A stretch of 64,000 nucleotides of DNA from JBBRHH01 sp963788015 (GCA_963788015.1 CAWBEY010000012.1:1488001-1552000), one strand, 5' to 3'. Counted from the stretch's first letter, positions 8,254 to 19,316 are shown. A program made the numbers and translations. The notes: generated by a model not told the origin, from the sequence alone.

Positions 8254-9185
8254 TCACAGTACACCCGCATTACCGCTCAACGGCGCAGCCGCCGCCTTCT
8301 TCTCCGGCAAAATCCCCCGCCCGCGCATCCAGCGCTCGCAACTTTCCGGCCACGTTGAACAGGGCTGCGTTGATGGACGCAAGCCAAAACCATGCCCCCC
8401 GCTGGAATAAATATGCACCTCCGCCGGCACCTTCACCTTTTCCAGCGCCCGCGCCCACTGCATGCTGTTGTCCGGCGTGATCTTGTCGTTGCCGGCATGC
8501 GCGAAAAGGCCGGCGGCGTCTGCGCCGTCACCGGAAAATCGCTGCTTAGCTCCCCCTTCTTCTCATCCACCAGCCACGCCGGATAGACCAGCACGCTGAA
8601 ATCCGGCCTGCTGCTTACCTGATCCACATCATCAATCGCCTCATAGGCCCGGTGTTCATAGTTGGTTGAAACCTTCGCCGCCAGATTCCCGCCGGCCGAG
8701 AAACCCAGGATGCCGATCTTCTGCGGATCGATGTTCATCTCTTTGGCCTTCGAGCGCACCAGGCTCATCGCCCGCTGCGCATCCTTCAGCGGCAGTTGGT
8801 GCTGCGGATCATCCTTGCGCCCCGGCACCCGATACTTCAACAGAACCCCGGTGACGCCCACGGAGTTCAGCCAGTGCGCAACCTCTTCCCCTTCCAGGTC
8901 CCACGCCAGGATGGAATACCCGCCGCCGGGGCAGATCACTACCGCTGCGTGGGTGTCATTGTCTGAGGGAGCCCGAAAGATCGTCAGCGTCGGATGCGAC
9001 ACGTTGGTGAGCAGCTTGATGGGCGCACCCACCGCGTTGCCGGCGGTAGTCTTCTCGGCCGCCGCCTCACCACTTTCCCCCGGCACCTGCCCCGGCCAAA
9101 CGTCGATCACCTGCTGATCAGCAGCGACGGCAACCGAAGCGAGTGTGAGAAGAAGCAATGCCGTGATAGGAAGGTGGTGGTTCAT
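8254..9185 (-). CDS. Secreted alpha/beta-hydrolase esterase, frameshifted
   Basis: A secreted esterase of the acetylxylan-esterase-like alpha/beta-hydrolase group. It has a signal peptide (LPITALLLLTLASVAVAAD), an oxyanion loop (VVICPGGGYSILAWDLEGEE) and the nucleophile elbow GFSAGGNLAA. The frame breaks near 8507. The correct continuation, FAHAGNDKITPDNSMQWA and then GGHGFGLRPS, supplies the catalytic Asp and His. One extra T in a run of four would restore the frame. ATG 9185 is chosen because it opens the signal peptide. Its role, removal of acetyl groups from plant polysaccharide, is inferred from the family. Confidence 0.8.
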
Positions 9186-9277
9186 GAGTTTCAAAGTTTC
9201 GCCAGTCAAGCTCGCCAGAGCAAGCGGCAATGGCATGGAATTGCCGGAGCGTGCGTTTGCCTCCATAATTTCCGCCA

Positions 9278-11275
9278 ATGAACCCCCTTTACCGTGCATC
9301 GCTCGTTCTCTTATTGCTCGTCCCCCTCGTTCGCGCTGAGGATTGGAAGCCCATCCCGCGCCGCCTTCCGCCGTCTGGCATCAATCTTCCAGAGTCGCAG
9401 CGACAGCAGGTGCAGACTGCTCTTACGAAACTTCAGGCCCACCTGAAATCGGCAAAGCTCGCCGAAGCCAGCGCGGCGCTTCTTCCCGACGTCGAGGTGT
9501 ACGAGAAGGCGGTGCGATTTGCGCTGCGGTTCGATGAATTTTACGGCGATAAGGACGCCGCGGCCGCACTCGATCTGCTTGCCCAGGCCGAGAAACGCCT
9601 GGACGCCTTGGAGAAAGGCGAGCACCCCTGGGACCAGCAACATGGCTCCAGCGTTCGCGGCTATCGCTCGGCCATCGACGGCTCGGTCCAACCTTATGGC
9701 CTGGAAGTCCTTGAATCGCTCGACCTTTCCAAGCCCTGCCCCCTTTACGTCTGGCTGCATGGCCGGGGAGAAGGAGACGGACATGCACTTCATCCGAGGG
9801 CGGCAGGGCGGGCACGGACAAATTCAGCCGGCGGGGGCAATCGTCCTGCACGCCTTTGGACGCCAGTGCATCGGCTTCAAATCGGCCGGGGAAGTCGACG
9901 TGATTGATGCCATCGCGGACGTCTCGAAGCACTACCACATTGACCCCGACCGCGTCATCCTCATGGGCTTTTCCATGGGCGGCGCGGCGCGTGGCACGTG
10001 GCGCGCACTACACCGATCACTTCGCGGCCGTTCATGCGGGAGCGGGTTTTGTTGATGTCGTGAAGTTTCAGAAAGTGCCGCCCGAGAAATTTCCGGCCTG
10101 GTACGAGCAAACCCTGTGGGGCGTTTATGACGTTCCTGATTACGTCCGCAACCTTTTTAACGTGCCGGTTGTCGGCTACGGAGGCGAGATCGATCCGCAG
10201 GCGCGCGGCCGGCGAGATCATGGCCGCCGCTTTTAAGGCCGAAGGCCATGAGCTTCCTTTGCTGGTCGGTCCGAAGATGCCGCACAAGTACGATCCGGCC
10301 TCGCTGGCTGAGATCATGAAGCGCATGGCCGCCGCCGCGGAGAAAGGCCGGGATATGCACGCGGCCACTGTCTCCCTCCAAACCCGCACCCTCCGCTACA
10401 ACCGTATGAAGTGGGTCATGCTCACAGCCCTTGAAGAACACTGGAAAGACAGTCGCGTGGATGCCCAGGTGATCGATGACATGCACCTGACGATCAAAAC
10501 CAAAAACGCCGCCGGCCTGTCAATCCACTGGCCCACCGCCGACAGCACCCAGCGCGACATTGAAGTACGCATTGACGATCAGGTTCTGAAGGTTGCCTAC
10601 AAAACTTTCGCCGACCATAAAGCATCCTTCATCCGCACGAACAACGCCTGGCAGATTGGCGACGTCTGGGACTTTGCAACGCCCAACAGCCTGATCCTCC
10701 ACAAGCGCCACGCCCTTCAAGGCCCCATCGACGATGCCTTTCTCGACCCGTTCCTCTTCGTCATCCCTACCGGCCAATGCCGCAGCCCGGCCGTGCAGAA
10801 GTGGGTTGAGTTTGAGATGCATCACCAGATGGAGCGCTGGAGCGAAGTATTCCGCGGCGATGTCCGGACCAAAAAGGACACCGAAGTCACTGATGATGAC
10901 ATCCAGAAATATCACCTGGTTCTCTGGGGGGATGAGACCTCCAACCAGATCATCAAGCGCATCGCAGACAAGCTCCCGATCAAGCGAGCCGGCGATTCAC
11001 TGACGATTGCCAAAGAAAAGTTTGACGCCGCGACGCATGTTCCCGTGCTGATCTATCCCAACCCGCTGAACTTCACGAAGTACGTTGTTGTCAACAGCGG
11101 CCCGACCTTTCGCGAGGAGGATGACCGCACCAACTCCCGCCAGAATCCCCGCCTTCCCGATTGGGCCATCATCGACATCACCGTGCCACCCGACGCGGAG
11201 TCGCCCGGCAAAATCGAAGACGCCGGCTTCTTCAACGAACAATGGCAATGGCAGCCGCACGCCGCCGCGAAATAG
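9278..11275 (+). CDS. Secreted S9-like hydrolase with three frame breaks
   Basis: A ~665-residue exported protein with a signal peptide (RASLVLLLLVPLVRA) and a helical N-terminal region. The alpha/beta-hydrolase domain follows, with LYVWLHGRGE, nucleophile motif LMGFSMGG, a probable Asp in GYGGEIDP and a His in GPKMPHKYD. Its arrangement resembles prolyl-oligopeptidase-type esterases. A C-terminal beta-rich domain of ~300 residues (10430-11275) is intact. The frame breaks near 9770, 9990 and 10203, each time continuing with recognisable family sequence in another frame, so the gene is probably whole in the organism. It diverges from the esterase gene on the other strand. Confidence 0.72.
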
Positions 11276-11327
11276 TGACAAGCGTCAACCCTTTCCTATC
11301 CGCTCCCACCGTCTTAGCATTAGACGC

Positions 11328-11893
11328 ATGGCCGAAGGTGCAAAGGTCAATTCGCTGGATGCGCTCAAGCACTTCAAGACCTACCTCTGGAAGTTTGCTG
11401 AATCCGCGAATCTGGCACTCGCCGATGCCGAATCGGAGATGCAGCGCATGCTGCTCTGGCTTGAGACCGAGCAATACACCTACTGGCAAACGCAGATCCG
11501 CAAGCGCACCGAGATCCTCTCTCGCGCAAGGAATTGCTCCGCCACAAGCAGCTTTACAAAAGCCCCACCGGAAGCCGCCAATCCACCATCGAAGAAGAGA
11601 AGGCCGTTCAGGTTGGCGCTCGGCGCCTGCAGGAGGCCGAGGAAAAACTTCAGAACGTGAAGAAGTCCAACCGCCGGCTGACCAAGGAGATTCAGACCTA
11701 CAAAGGGGGCGTTCAAAGGTTTGCCACCGCCGTACAGCTCGACATTCCCGTCGCGGCCAGCAGGCTCGACAACATGGTGGCATCGCTCGAAGCTTATCTT
11801 TCCCTTCAATCCGGCGGAGGCGGGCGCCGTCCGCAGCAGGATCGTCGGCCGCTGCTTTTACGCGACCCGAATTGCCCGCTGAACAAGCCGTAG
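11328..11893 (+). CDS. Coiled-coil protein of the FtsK/WXG module, frameshifted
   Basis: I do not recognise a named family. Joining two frames at about 11530 gives ~188 residues that are almost wholly helical: a first helix pair (LDALKHFKTYLWKFAESANLA) and a long charged coiled coil (IEEEKAVQVGARRLQEAEEK, then KKSNRRLTKEIQTYKGG). One missing A in CAAGG would explain the break. It lies three genes before the large coiled-coil/FtsK ATPase, with the GNAT and WXG-like genes between, all on one strand. A structural or substrate role in that module is inferred. ATG 11328 has no clear ribosome site. Confidence 0.6.
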
Positions 11894-12366
11894 CGATTCC
11901 CGCTCCTCAAGAAAACTCCGAAATCCGGCCGGCCACGCCTGGCGAAGCGCAAACCCTCAGCGACCTCGCGATCCGCTCCAAGGAAAACTGGCGCTACTCG
12001 CCGGAAACGATGGACGAATGGCGGCCAGTGCTGACGCTGCGGGAAGATTACATCGCCACCTCGCCACTATTTGTACTGGAGCGCGAAGGGCGCATTCTGG
12101 GTTTCTATGGCCTGAGCGGATCTGCCCCGGTGGTGCGCCTCGCCCACCTGTACGTCGATCCTGACAAGCTGCGGCTGAGCATTGGCAAGGCGCTCTGGCT
12201 GCACGCCGTGCAAACCGCCCGTGACCTCGGATACGCTGAGCTTCAGATCACGGCCGACCCCAATGCCGAGGGATTTTTCGTGAAGATGGGCGCCCAGCGT
12301 ATTTCCAAAACCCGCTCTCCGGTGGAGGGAGAAGAGTTGCCCGTCCTTCGCTATGGCTTGTCCTGA
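11872..12366 (+). CDS. GNAT-family N-acetyltransferase
   Basis: A 164-residue GNAT enzyme that would move an acetyl group from acetyl-CoA to an amine. Typical strands are FVLEREGRILGFYGLSG and VVRLAHLYVDPDKLRLSIGK; in the latter the acetyl-CoA loop is altered from the usual Q-x-x-G-x-G/A. The C-terminal part is ADPNAEGFFVKMGAQRISK. The start is uncertain. TTG 11872 overlaps the preceding gene by 22 bases and is the only start that keeps the full fold. Position inside the FtsK/WXG module may be incidental or may mean acetylation of a module protein. Confidence 0.72.
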   Translation: MPAEQAVAIPAPQENSEIRPATPGEAQTLSDLAIRSKENWRYSPETMDEWRPVLTLREDYIATSPLFVLEREGRILGFYGLSGSAPVVRLAHLYVDPDKLRLSIGKALWLHAVQTARDLGYAELQITADPNAEGFFVKMGAQRISKTRSPVEGEELPVLRYGLS

Positions 12367-12391
12367 AACTTAGACGAAATGCGGTGAAACC

Positions 12392-12604
12392 ATGGGAGTA
12401 TTCGAAGGCCGGGCACAGTTGGGCAAAGCGATGAAAGAGCTGGCCATGCGCTGGTCGGAAACGAGAATGTCGTGGGACGACGTCCAGAGCACGCAGTTTG
12501 AAGAAACCTTCATTGCCGCCCTGGAAGCTGATCTTCGAAATGCCACCGGCGCGATGGACCATATCGCCATCGTTCTTCAGCAAATCCGCCGCGATTGCGA
12601 ATAA
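12392..12604 (+). CDS. WXG100-like small helical protein (W-D-D variant)
   Basis: A 70-residue protein predicted as two helices with a short turn. At the turn it reads SWDDVQSTQFEE. Trp28 and Phe36 have the same eight-residue spacing as the Trp and Phe in the ESAT-6/WXG100 motif (W-x-G-x-x-x-x-x-F), but Asp replaces Gly. WXG100 proteins are exported as helical hairpin dimers by FtsK/SpoIIIE-type ATPases in type VII secretion. The gene lies 81 bases upstream of such an ATPase here. It is shorter than the usual ~100 residues and lacks a C-terminal YxxxD/E signal, so the assignment is tentative. Confidence 0.5.
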   Translation: MGVFEGRAQLGKAMKELAMRWSETRMSWDDVQSTQFEETFIAALEADLRNATGAMDHIAIVLQQIRRDCE

Positions 12605-12685
12605 CCAGTGCGTGCCGGGCGTACATAAGTTTGTTACACTTGTTCCAAGGCCATTTACCCGCCTTCGCACGACCAATAATTAACC

Positions 12686-15600
12686 ATGCAGGAACTCACC
12701 GAAACACCGTCCGACGCCAATGCGCCAGCCGGCGAACACCCCAGCCACCGCGACTTGCAACGGGCCGCCCTGCGCGATCTGGTGGCTCTTGCCACCGAGT
12801 GCGCCACTACCGAGGACGAGATCGAGCGGCGATACAAGGCGGCCACCGAATCCGCCAATCAGGAAGGACAGCGGGGCAAGTTTTCGATCCAGCAACGCTG
12901 GACGGCCGCCGAAGAGCAGCTTCGCCAGAAACATCAGGACCGGCTTCAGAAAGCCGACGCGCAATTCAAGGTGGATCATTCCGCCCTTCGCCAAGCCGAT
13001 GCCACGCTCCGCGCCCGCGTCGATCACGAGCATTCCAAGGTTGAGCAGGAGGTTAAGGAAAAGTTTGACCAGGCCCGCTGGCTGGCCGAGAGCGTGTTTG
13101 AGTCCGCGCAAAACCAGTTGCGCGTCGAGCAGCGAAAGCTGAAGGAACACGGAGCAGCCCAGCGCGAAGCACTCGACACCATGCAGCGCGACGCGGCCGG
13201 GCTGTTGCAGAAGTATCGCATCATGCCGGCGAGCGCCCCGCCGACGCGGAGCTCATCGCCCCTCCCAAGCCGGCCGAGGCTGCACAGGCTTTCGCTGATT
13301 ATCAGGCGCAGGTCGAACACCTCATCGCCGCCATTCGCGGCGTTTCCTCGATTCAGCTTGGCACAGGCGCCCTTCCCTGGATCGTCCTGCTGATCCTTGC
13401 CGGCGCGGCCGGGGGCGTTTCTCAATATCTCGGCCTCTCTCTCAACATCGTCATGGGCGCAACCGGCGGCACGCTGGTCCTCTCGCTGCTGGTCGGTGTG
13501 CTGATGCGCATCTCGGCCAAGAAGCACGTCCAAAAACTGTACGCCAGCCTCCAGCGCGCTGACGCCGCCGCCCGCGATGCCGCACGCGTTGAGGCCGAAG
13601 AGGGCGAACGTCAAATTCAGGCGAAGCTTGCGGCCGCGGCCCAGCAAGCCAAGTCTGAGGTTTTGGCGGCCCGTCAGAAATTCCAGCCCATCATCGCCAA
13701 AGCCGCCGCCACCCGCGACGGCAAGCTCCAGATCATCCAGGCCGACTTCAGCAAAAAGCTTGCCGCCTTCGAGGAGCAGCGTACGAAGTCTCGCGCCGAG
13801 GCCGACGCCTCGCTTCAGCGGCATCTGGCGGATCACACACAGCGTCAAGGCCAGGAGTCACAGGCAGCGCAGCAAAAGAACGCCCAGCAGCTTCAAAGCA
13901 GCAAGCGGCAGTACGAGGAAGCCAAGGCCACCTTGCGCGCTCGCCTCCAGGAAGGCCTGGCCCGCATCCAGGCGCCCATCGAAGAAAAGCCCGGCGCAGC
14001 GCCCGCCCCGTTGAATTGGAATGATCCGGCCTGGAAAACGTGGATCCCGCCCAAGCAATTCGCCGCCATGGTGCAATTCGGTTCTCTTCAGGTCGACCTG
14101 AAGCGCATCGCCGACAGTGTTCCGTGCAACAGCCCGCTTCAGCTTGAACTGCCTCCCACATTCTCGATGCCCGCCGCCCTCGCCTTCCCAAGTCAGGCCT
14201 CCCTGCTGATGCAGACCGACCGCGACGCCCGCGATTCCGCCATCCGCACGCTTCAGATGCTCATGGCCCGCCTTCTCACCTCACTCCCGCCCGGCCGCGT
14301 CCGCTTCACCATCATCGACCCGGTCGGCCTCGGGCAAAACTTCGCTGGGTTTATGCACCTGGCCGACTATGACGAAGCGCTTGTTGGCGGCCGAATCTGG
14401 ACCAGCGGCGAGCAGATCGAGCAGCGCCTGGCCGATCTGACCGAGCACATGGAAACGGTCATCCAGAAATATCTGCGCAACGAGTTCGAAACCATCGACG
14501 ACTACAACGCTCAGGCCGGCGAGCTCGCCGAGCCATACCGCTTTCTGATCATCGCCGATTTTCCCGTTGGCTTTTCCGATGAAGCGATGAAGCGCCTCAG
14601 CAGCATCGCCGCCAGCGGCGCCCGCTGCGGCGTCTACACACTCATCATGCGCGACACACGCCAGCCCCTTCCCAGCGGCACGCACCTCGACGATCTCGAG
14701 CACGACAGCGTCAACCTCGTGCAGGAGGCCGATCGCCTTGTCTGGAACGACGACGTCTTCCGGCAGTTCCCGCTCATTCTTGACGGGCCGCCCACTGAAG
14801 ATTTCCTCACCCAGATCCTCCACGTTGTTGGCGAGGAAGCCAAGCGCGCCAAACGCGTTGAAGTTCCCTTCGACACCATCGCCCCGTCGCCGGATGAAAT
14901 CTGGAGCCGCAGCACTGCTGAAGATCTATTGGTCCCCATCGGCCGCATGGGCGCGACCCGCCTGCAGTACATGCGCCTTGGCCGGGGCGTCGCCCAGCAC
15001 GTTCTGATTGCCGGCAAAACTGGCTCGGGCAAATCCACGCTCCTCCACGCCCTGGTGACCAATCTTGCCATGTGGTATTCGCCTGACGAAGTTGAGTTTT
15101 ATCTCATCGACTTCAAGAAAGGCGTCGAGTTCAAAACCTACGCCACCCACGCCCTCCCCCACGCCCGCGCCATCGCCGTCGAAAGCGACCGCGAATTTGG
15201 CCTGAGTGTTCTCCAACGTCTTGACGCCGAACTGGGACGGCGTGGCGATCTATTCCGCAAGGCCGGCGTGCAGGACCTCGCCTCCTACCGACCCACGCCC
15301 AACGCCGTCCCGATGCCGCGCACGCTGCTGGTCATCGACGAGTTTCAAGAATTTTTCTCCGAAGACGACAAGCTCGCCCAGGACGCGGCACTCCTCCTCG
15401 ACCGCCTTGTCCGCCAAGGTCGAGCCTTCGGCGTCCACGTCCTTCTGGGGTCGCAGACCATCGGCGGCACCTCCGGCCTGTCCCGCAGCACCATCGGACA
15501 GATGGCCGTCCGCATCGCCCTCCAGACCAGCGAGGCGGATTCGCAGATCATCCTTGGCGACGGCAACTCCGCCGCCCGCCTTCTCTCACGTCCTGGCGAA

Positions 15601-16635
15601 GCCATCTACAACGACGCGGGCGGCCTGGTTGAAAGCAACAGCCCCTTCCAGATCGCCTGGCTCACCGATGCGCAGCGCGAACGCTTCCTGGCCCACGTGC
15701 AATCCCGCGCAGCGAAGTCGGCCTCCATCACCGCCAACCATCCTGCGCCCATCGTCTTCGAAGGAAATGCCGCCGCCGACATCGCGAAGAATCCGCAGCT
15801 TGCTAGACTTCTTGAATCGCCCAGTTGGAACGGCAAGACCAGCGCGGCTGCGTGGCTGGGCGAACCGGTTGCCATCAAAGACCCCACGGCCATCAACTTC
15901 CGCCGTCAAAGCGGCTCCAACATGATCATCGTCGGCCAGCAGGAAGAATCGGCCCTCGCCATCCTTGCCAGCGCCTTGCTCAGCATCGCCGCCCAGCAAT
16001 CTCCCGCCGCCGCCATTTTTTACGTTCTCGACGGCACCCCGGCCGATTCACCCCTGGCCGCAGTTTTTCCGCGAATCAAGGAAGTGCTTCCTCACACCGT
16101 CAACCTCATCGACTACCGCGCTGTGGCCGACATGATGAACGAACTGGCCCAGGAGATGCAGCGCCGCCAGGCCGCCGAAATCCCCGATGCCCCGTCCATT
16201 TACCTCATCATCAATGGCCTGCAGCGCTACCGCATGCTGCGCAAGCAGGAAGACAGCAGCTTCAGTTTCTCCGCCGGCGACGAAGACAAACCCCCAGCGC
16301 CCGAGAAACAATTCGCCGATCTTCTTCGAGAAGGCCCTCCCAATGGCATGCACGTTCTGGCCTTTTCCGACACCCTCGTCAGCCTCGACCGCACCCTCGA
16401 CCGCAACGCCATGCGCGAGTTCGACAACCGCATCCTCTTCCAGATGAGCGCCGCCGACTCCAGCAATCTCATCGATTCCCCGGTCGCCAACAAAATGGGC
16501 TTCTACCGCGCCTTGGCCTACAGCGAAGAACAAGGCGTGATGGAGAAATTCCGGCCCTACGCCCTTCCTGTCAAATCCTGGCTGGAAACGGTAAAAAACC
16601 AACTCGCCTCTCGCGCCCTGACCCCCGTCTCCTGA
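12686..16635 (+). CDS. Membrane coiled-coil FtsK/SpoIIIE (EccC-like) ATPase
   Basis: Joining two frames near 13220 gives ~1,316 residues. Order: N-terminal coiled coil (~1-180), two close membrane helices (ALPWIVLLILAGAAGGVSQY and GGTLVLSLLVGVLMRIS, ~230-275), second coiled coil (~275-430), then three ATPase-like modules. Module 1 (~500-700) lacks a Walker A. Module 2 has GKTGSGKST (15013-15039, residue ~776) and LLVIDEF (~881). Module 3 (~1070-1290) has GQQEESA where a P-loop would be. Three tandem modules behind membrane helices resemble EccC of type VII secretion rather than FtsK, and no DNA-reading gamma domain is seen. AddAB-like or conjugative partners are absent. Confidence 0.8.
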
Positions 16636-16788
16636 CAATGAAAACTCTCATTTCATTTTCATCATACCTCCCTTATCCTGCTCCCGACGCTCATCCCGAA
16701 TCCGTCTGAAATAATCTGGCCATTAAGACGTTTGGATTAACGACTGACGGTTGAAGAATATTCTCTTTGCAGGAAACGGAAAACTCCC

Positions 16789-17460
16789 ATGGCGCAATTC
16801 AACTTCACGGTGTCCGCACTCGAACCCCGCACCCTGTTCTCCGTTTCCCCAGCCGATCTCACCACGCTTAAACAGGCCGTCACCGACGCGCGAACACAAC
16901 TGACCGCAGATCGTCAGGCCGCCCACGATGCGTTGAAGCTTGACCGCCAGGCCGTAAAAACCGCCCGGGGCGGCTTCAAAGACAGTGTTGCCGCCCTCAA
17001 GGCCATCCTGCAGAACGACGAAAAGGCCGCCAGCGATGCCCTCGCCGCCGATCGGCAGGCCATTAAAGACAAACGCGCCACTGACAATGCGGCGGTGTTC
17101 AGCGACTACAAGCAGATCCAGGCTGACGCCGGCAACACCGACGCCCTGGCGCTGGACCTGGCCAAGCTTAAAACCGATCGCGCCGCCGCCAAGGCGCTTC
17201 TTGCGACCGACCTGCCCCCCCTCAAGCAGAAACTGGCAGATGACGCCAAGCCGTTCAAGGACAAGATTACGGCCGACCGCGCTAACATCCTCGCCGCCCG
17301 CCAATCCGACACAGCCCTCACCGACGCCAAGACCAAGCTCGACTCCGACCGCGCCACCTGGCAATCAAAGCTGGCTGATGATCGCACTGCCCTGGCCGAC
17401 GCCCGCGCGGCCCTTCGCGCAGCCAAAGGCGTCACCGCCCCCCCCACCACCAACGCCTGA
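16789..17460 (+). CDS. LEPR-motif exported coiled-coil protein
   Basis: A 223-residue protein whose N-terminus NFTVSALEPRTLFSV is a clear LEPR motif, found at the start of many exported planctomycete proteins. The rest is one long helical, Ala/Asp/Lys/Arg-rich coiled coil with a recurring (S/T)ADRxA pattern every 20-30 residues (LTADRQAAHD, ALAADRQAIKD, ITADRANILAA, LADDRTALAD). It has no enzyme domain. It lies 153 bases after the FtsK-like ATPase on the same strand, so it may be cell-surface structure or a cargo of that module; neither is shown by the sequence. ATG 16789 follows a weak GGAAACGG site. Confidence 0.7.
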   Translation: MAQFNFTVSALEPRTLFSVSPADLTTLKQAVTDARTQLTADRQAAHDALKLDRQAVKTARGGFKDSVAALKAILQNDEKAASDALAADRQAIKDKRATDNAAVFSDYKQIQADAGNTDALALDLAKLKTDRAAAKALLATDLPPLKQKLADDAKPFKDKITADRANILAARQSDTALTDAKTKLDSDRATWQSKLADDRTALADARAALRAAKGVTAPPTTNA

Positions 17461-17468
17461 ATCTCTCC

Positions 17469-19178
17469 TCACTGGCCCGAAGGCAACGGAGCGACCTCGT
17501 CGCGCAGCGGGATCTGTTTGTATCGCCCCGGATCCGTTTCATTGAGCCTGTTCACGATTCCATCCACGTTGTAATAATCCACGCTCGCCTTGGTCCCGGT
17601 GCGCGTGTCCTCCACGGTGCGATAACCGCGAATCATTTCCACGACGTCGGCGTTGTGCCGCGATTTGTCCACCTGCCCCGCCCGCCACGCCTGGTTGTGC
17701 GCATCATATCCCGCCATCTGAGTCCGATGCGCCTCCTGCTGCGCCGCAGAACGCTGCTTCTGCTGCTCCTGGAACTGCTGATTCGAAATGGCCAGATTGT
17801 CCCTCGCCTGCTTCGCCTGTGCATCAAGCATGGCCTGCGACTTTTTCTGGATCACCTCCACGTTTTCCTTCAGCGAGTTGATCATCGCCAGCATCACCGG
17901 CTGGTCGGCGTCAAAGCTGGCCACCGGCGCTGTCGCCTCAATCGCCGAATACATCCACGCCCCCTGCCCTAGGCCGACGGTCTCGACGCGTGCGAGCGTG
18001 CGAAAGTGCGCTGCCACGCCGCGTGTGGTCTTGGCCAGATCAAAGCAGACCAGCGCCGCCTTCCCATCGGGCAGGTTTGGCTTCACTTCCTTCTCGGAGA
18101 TGATCTTTTCCAGCGCAAATGTGAAACCGTTGGCCTGCTCATTCATCCGGCTGAGCTGCGGAATGATCGCGGCAAGCGCTTCGCTCGGCCCCGACTGCGG
18201 CGCAAATACAAACGGCGCGGGCGGCGGCGGTTTCATCCCCATCCGCTGCGCTCGGATTTCGTTCTGCCGGATCATCTGCGCGATCTGGGAGTCGGGCGTC
18301 AATACGCGCATGCTAAACCCGATGACAACCCGCTGCTCCGCCGGCCCTTCAATGCGCACTGCGCCCAATGCTGAAGGTGCATTGGTCTTCCATCCTTCGG
18401 CCACGCCCACCGATCCGGTGTCATCCGGAAACTTATACTCCTGCAGTTTGATCCCGGAAGTATCTCCGCCGCCCGAAGCCTCGGCCGGCGCGGCCGTCAG
18501 CTTGTCCCACGCCCCCGCCGCCGCATCCGCCCGGCAATAAACCACTGCCACCGCCACCCCCTGATCATCTGGCTTGCACGACACAAATCCCTTCACATCC
18601 TGCCCCTTCAGCTTCGCCTTGAACGATGCTCCACCCGTCAAATGCTCCTTCGTGTCCTCAAATGCACCGCTCACCACCGGCCTGGCGTCAAAGTAATGAG
18701 CCAGGTCGGAGAACGTCTGCTCCAGCGCGCTCTGAGCCGATGTCGCCTTCGCCTTCGTGCCTGACAAGGATTTGCCCGCATCCGTGCTGTTGATTACAGA
18801 ATATCCGGGCAATCCCGCCTCAACGGCCCCGCCGCCGCTTGCCTCGGCCAGCGGATTCGCGGCCGGCGGCGCAACCTTCTTCAGCTCATACCGCGTTCCG
18901 GCCGTCACCAGCGTCAGCCCCTCCCCTTCCCGCGTGGCCGTAAAATCATAATCATGGCCCTTGCTCGAAAAGGCACCGGCAAGCCGCCCAGCCTCCTCAT
19001 GCGCCTTCAGCGGAAATTGCTCCTGCCCCATGTGAATCTGCCCAACGTACCCCCCCGCGTCGGCCACCATCTCCACCGACAACTTCGGATTTTCAAATTT
19101 CCCGGCATAATCCCCCGCCCCTTGTGCGCACGCCGCCGAAAGCCACACAAACAATGCACAAGCCAATGCTGCTCGCAT
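17469..19178 (-). CDS. Secreted protein of unknown function
   Basis: I do not recognise a named family. The product starts with a signal peptide (RAALACALFVWLSAACA). An N-terminal beta-rich repeat domain follows (GDYAGKFENPKLSVEM, GGYVGQIHMGQEQFPLKAH). The middle region is around EYKFPDDTGSVGVAEGWKTN, which resembles a small surfactant-like or PsbP-like fold. A Gln-rich coiled coil then leads into a conserved-looking end (MIRGYRTVEDTRTGTKASVD). The start is ATG 19178, five bases after GGAG; an upstream GTG would overlap that site. Nine bases separate its end from the LEPR gene, and the two converge. Confidence 0.72.
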   Translation of the reverse strand: MRAALACALFVWLSAACAQGAGDYAGKFENPKLSVEMVADAGGYVGQIHMGQEQFPLKAHEEAGRLAGAFSSKGHDYDFTATREGEGLTLVTAGTRYELKKVAPPAANPLAEASGGGAVEAGLPGYSVINSTDAGKSLSGTKAKATSAQSALEQTFSDLAHYFDARPVVSGAFEDTKEHLTGGASFKAKLKGQDVKGFVSCKPDDQGVAVAVVYCRADAAAGAWDKLTAAPAEASGGGDTSGIKLQEYKFPDDTGSVGVAEGWKTNAPSALGAVRIEGPAEQRVVIGFSMRVLTPDSQIAQMIRQNEIRAQRMGMKPPPPAPFVFAPQSGPSEALAAIIPQLSRMNEQANGFTFALEKIISEKEVKPNLPDGKAALVCFDLAKTTRGVAAHFRTLARVETVGLGQGAWMYSAIEATAPVASFDADQPVMLAMINSLKENVEVIQKKSQAMLDAQAKQARDNLAISNQQFQEQQKQRSAAQQEAHRTQMAGYDAHNQAWRAGQVDKSRHNADVVEMIRGYRTVEDTRTGTKASVDYYNVDGIVNRLNETDPGRYKQIPLRDEVAPLPSGQ

Positions 19179-19316
19179 AATCACTCCGATCCAAAAACAC
19201 CTGCCGCCGGTTCAAACCACGGCATCATCTTAACCTCTCCAGATGACGCGACTCCAACAGAATAATGTCAATCCGCAAGTCTCGCCTCCGCCGCCGGACG
19301 CGTTACAATCCTGCCC

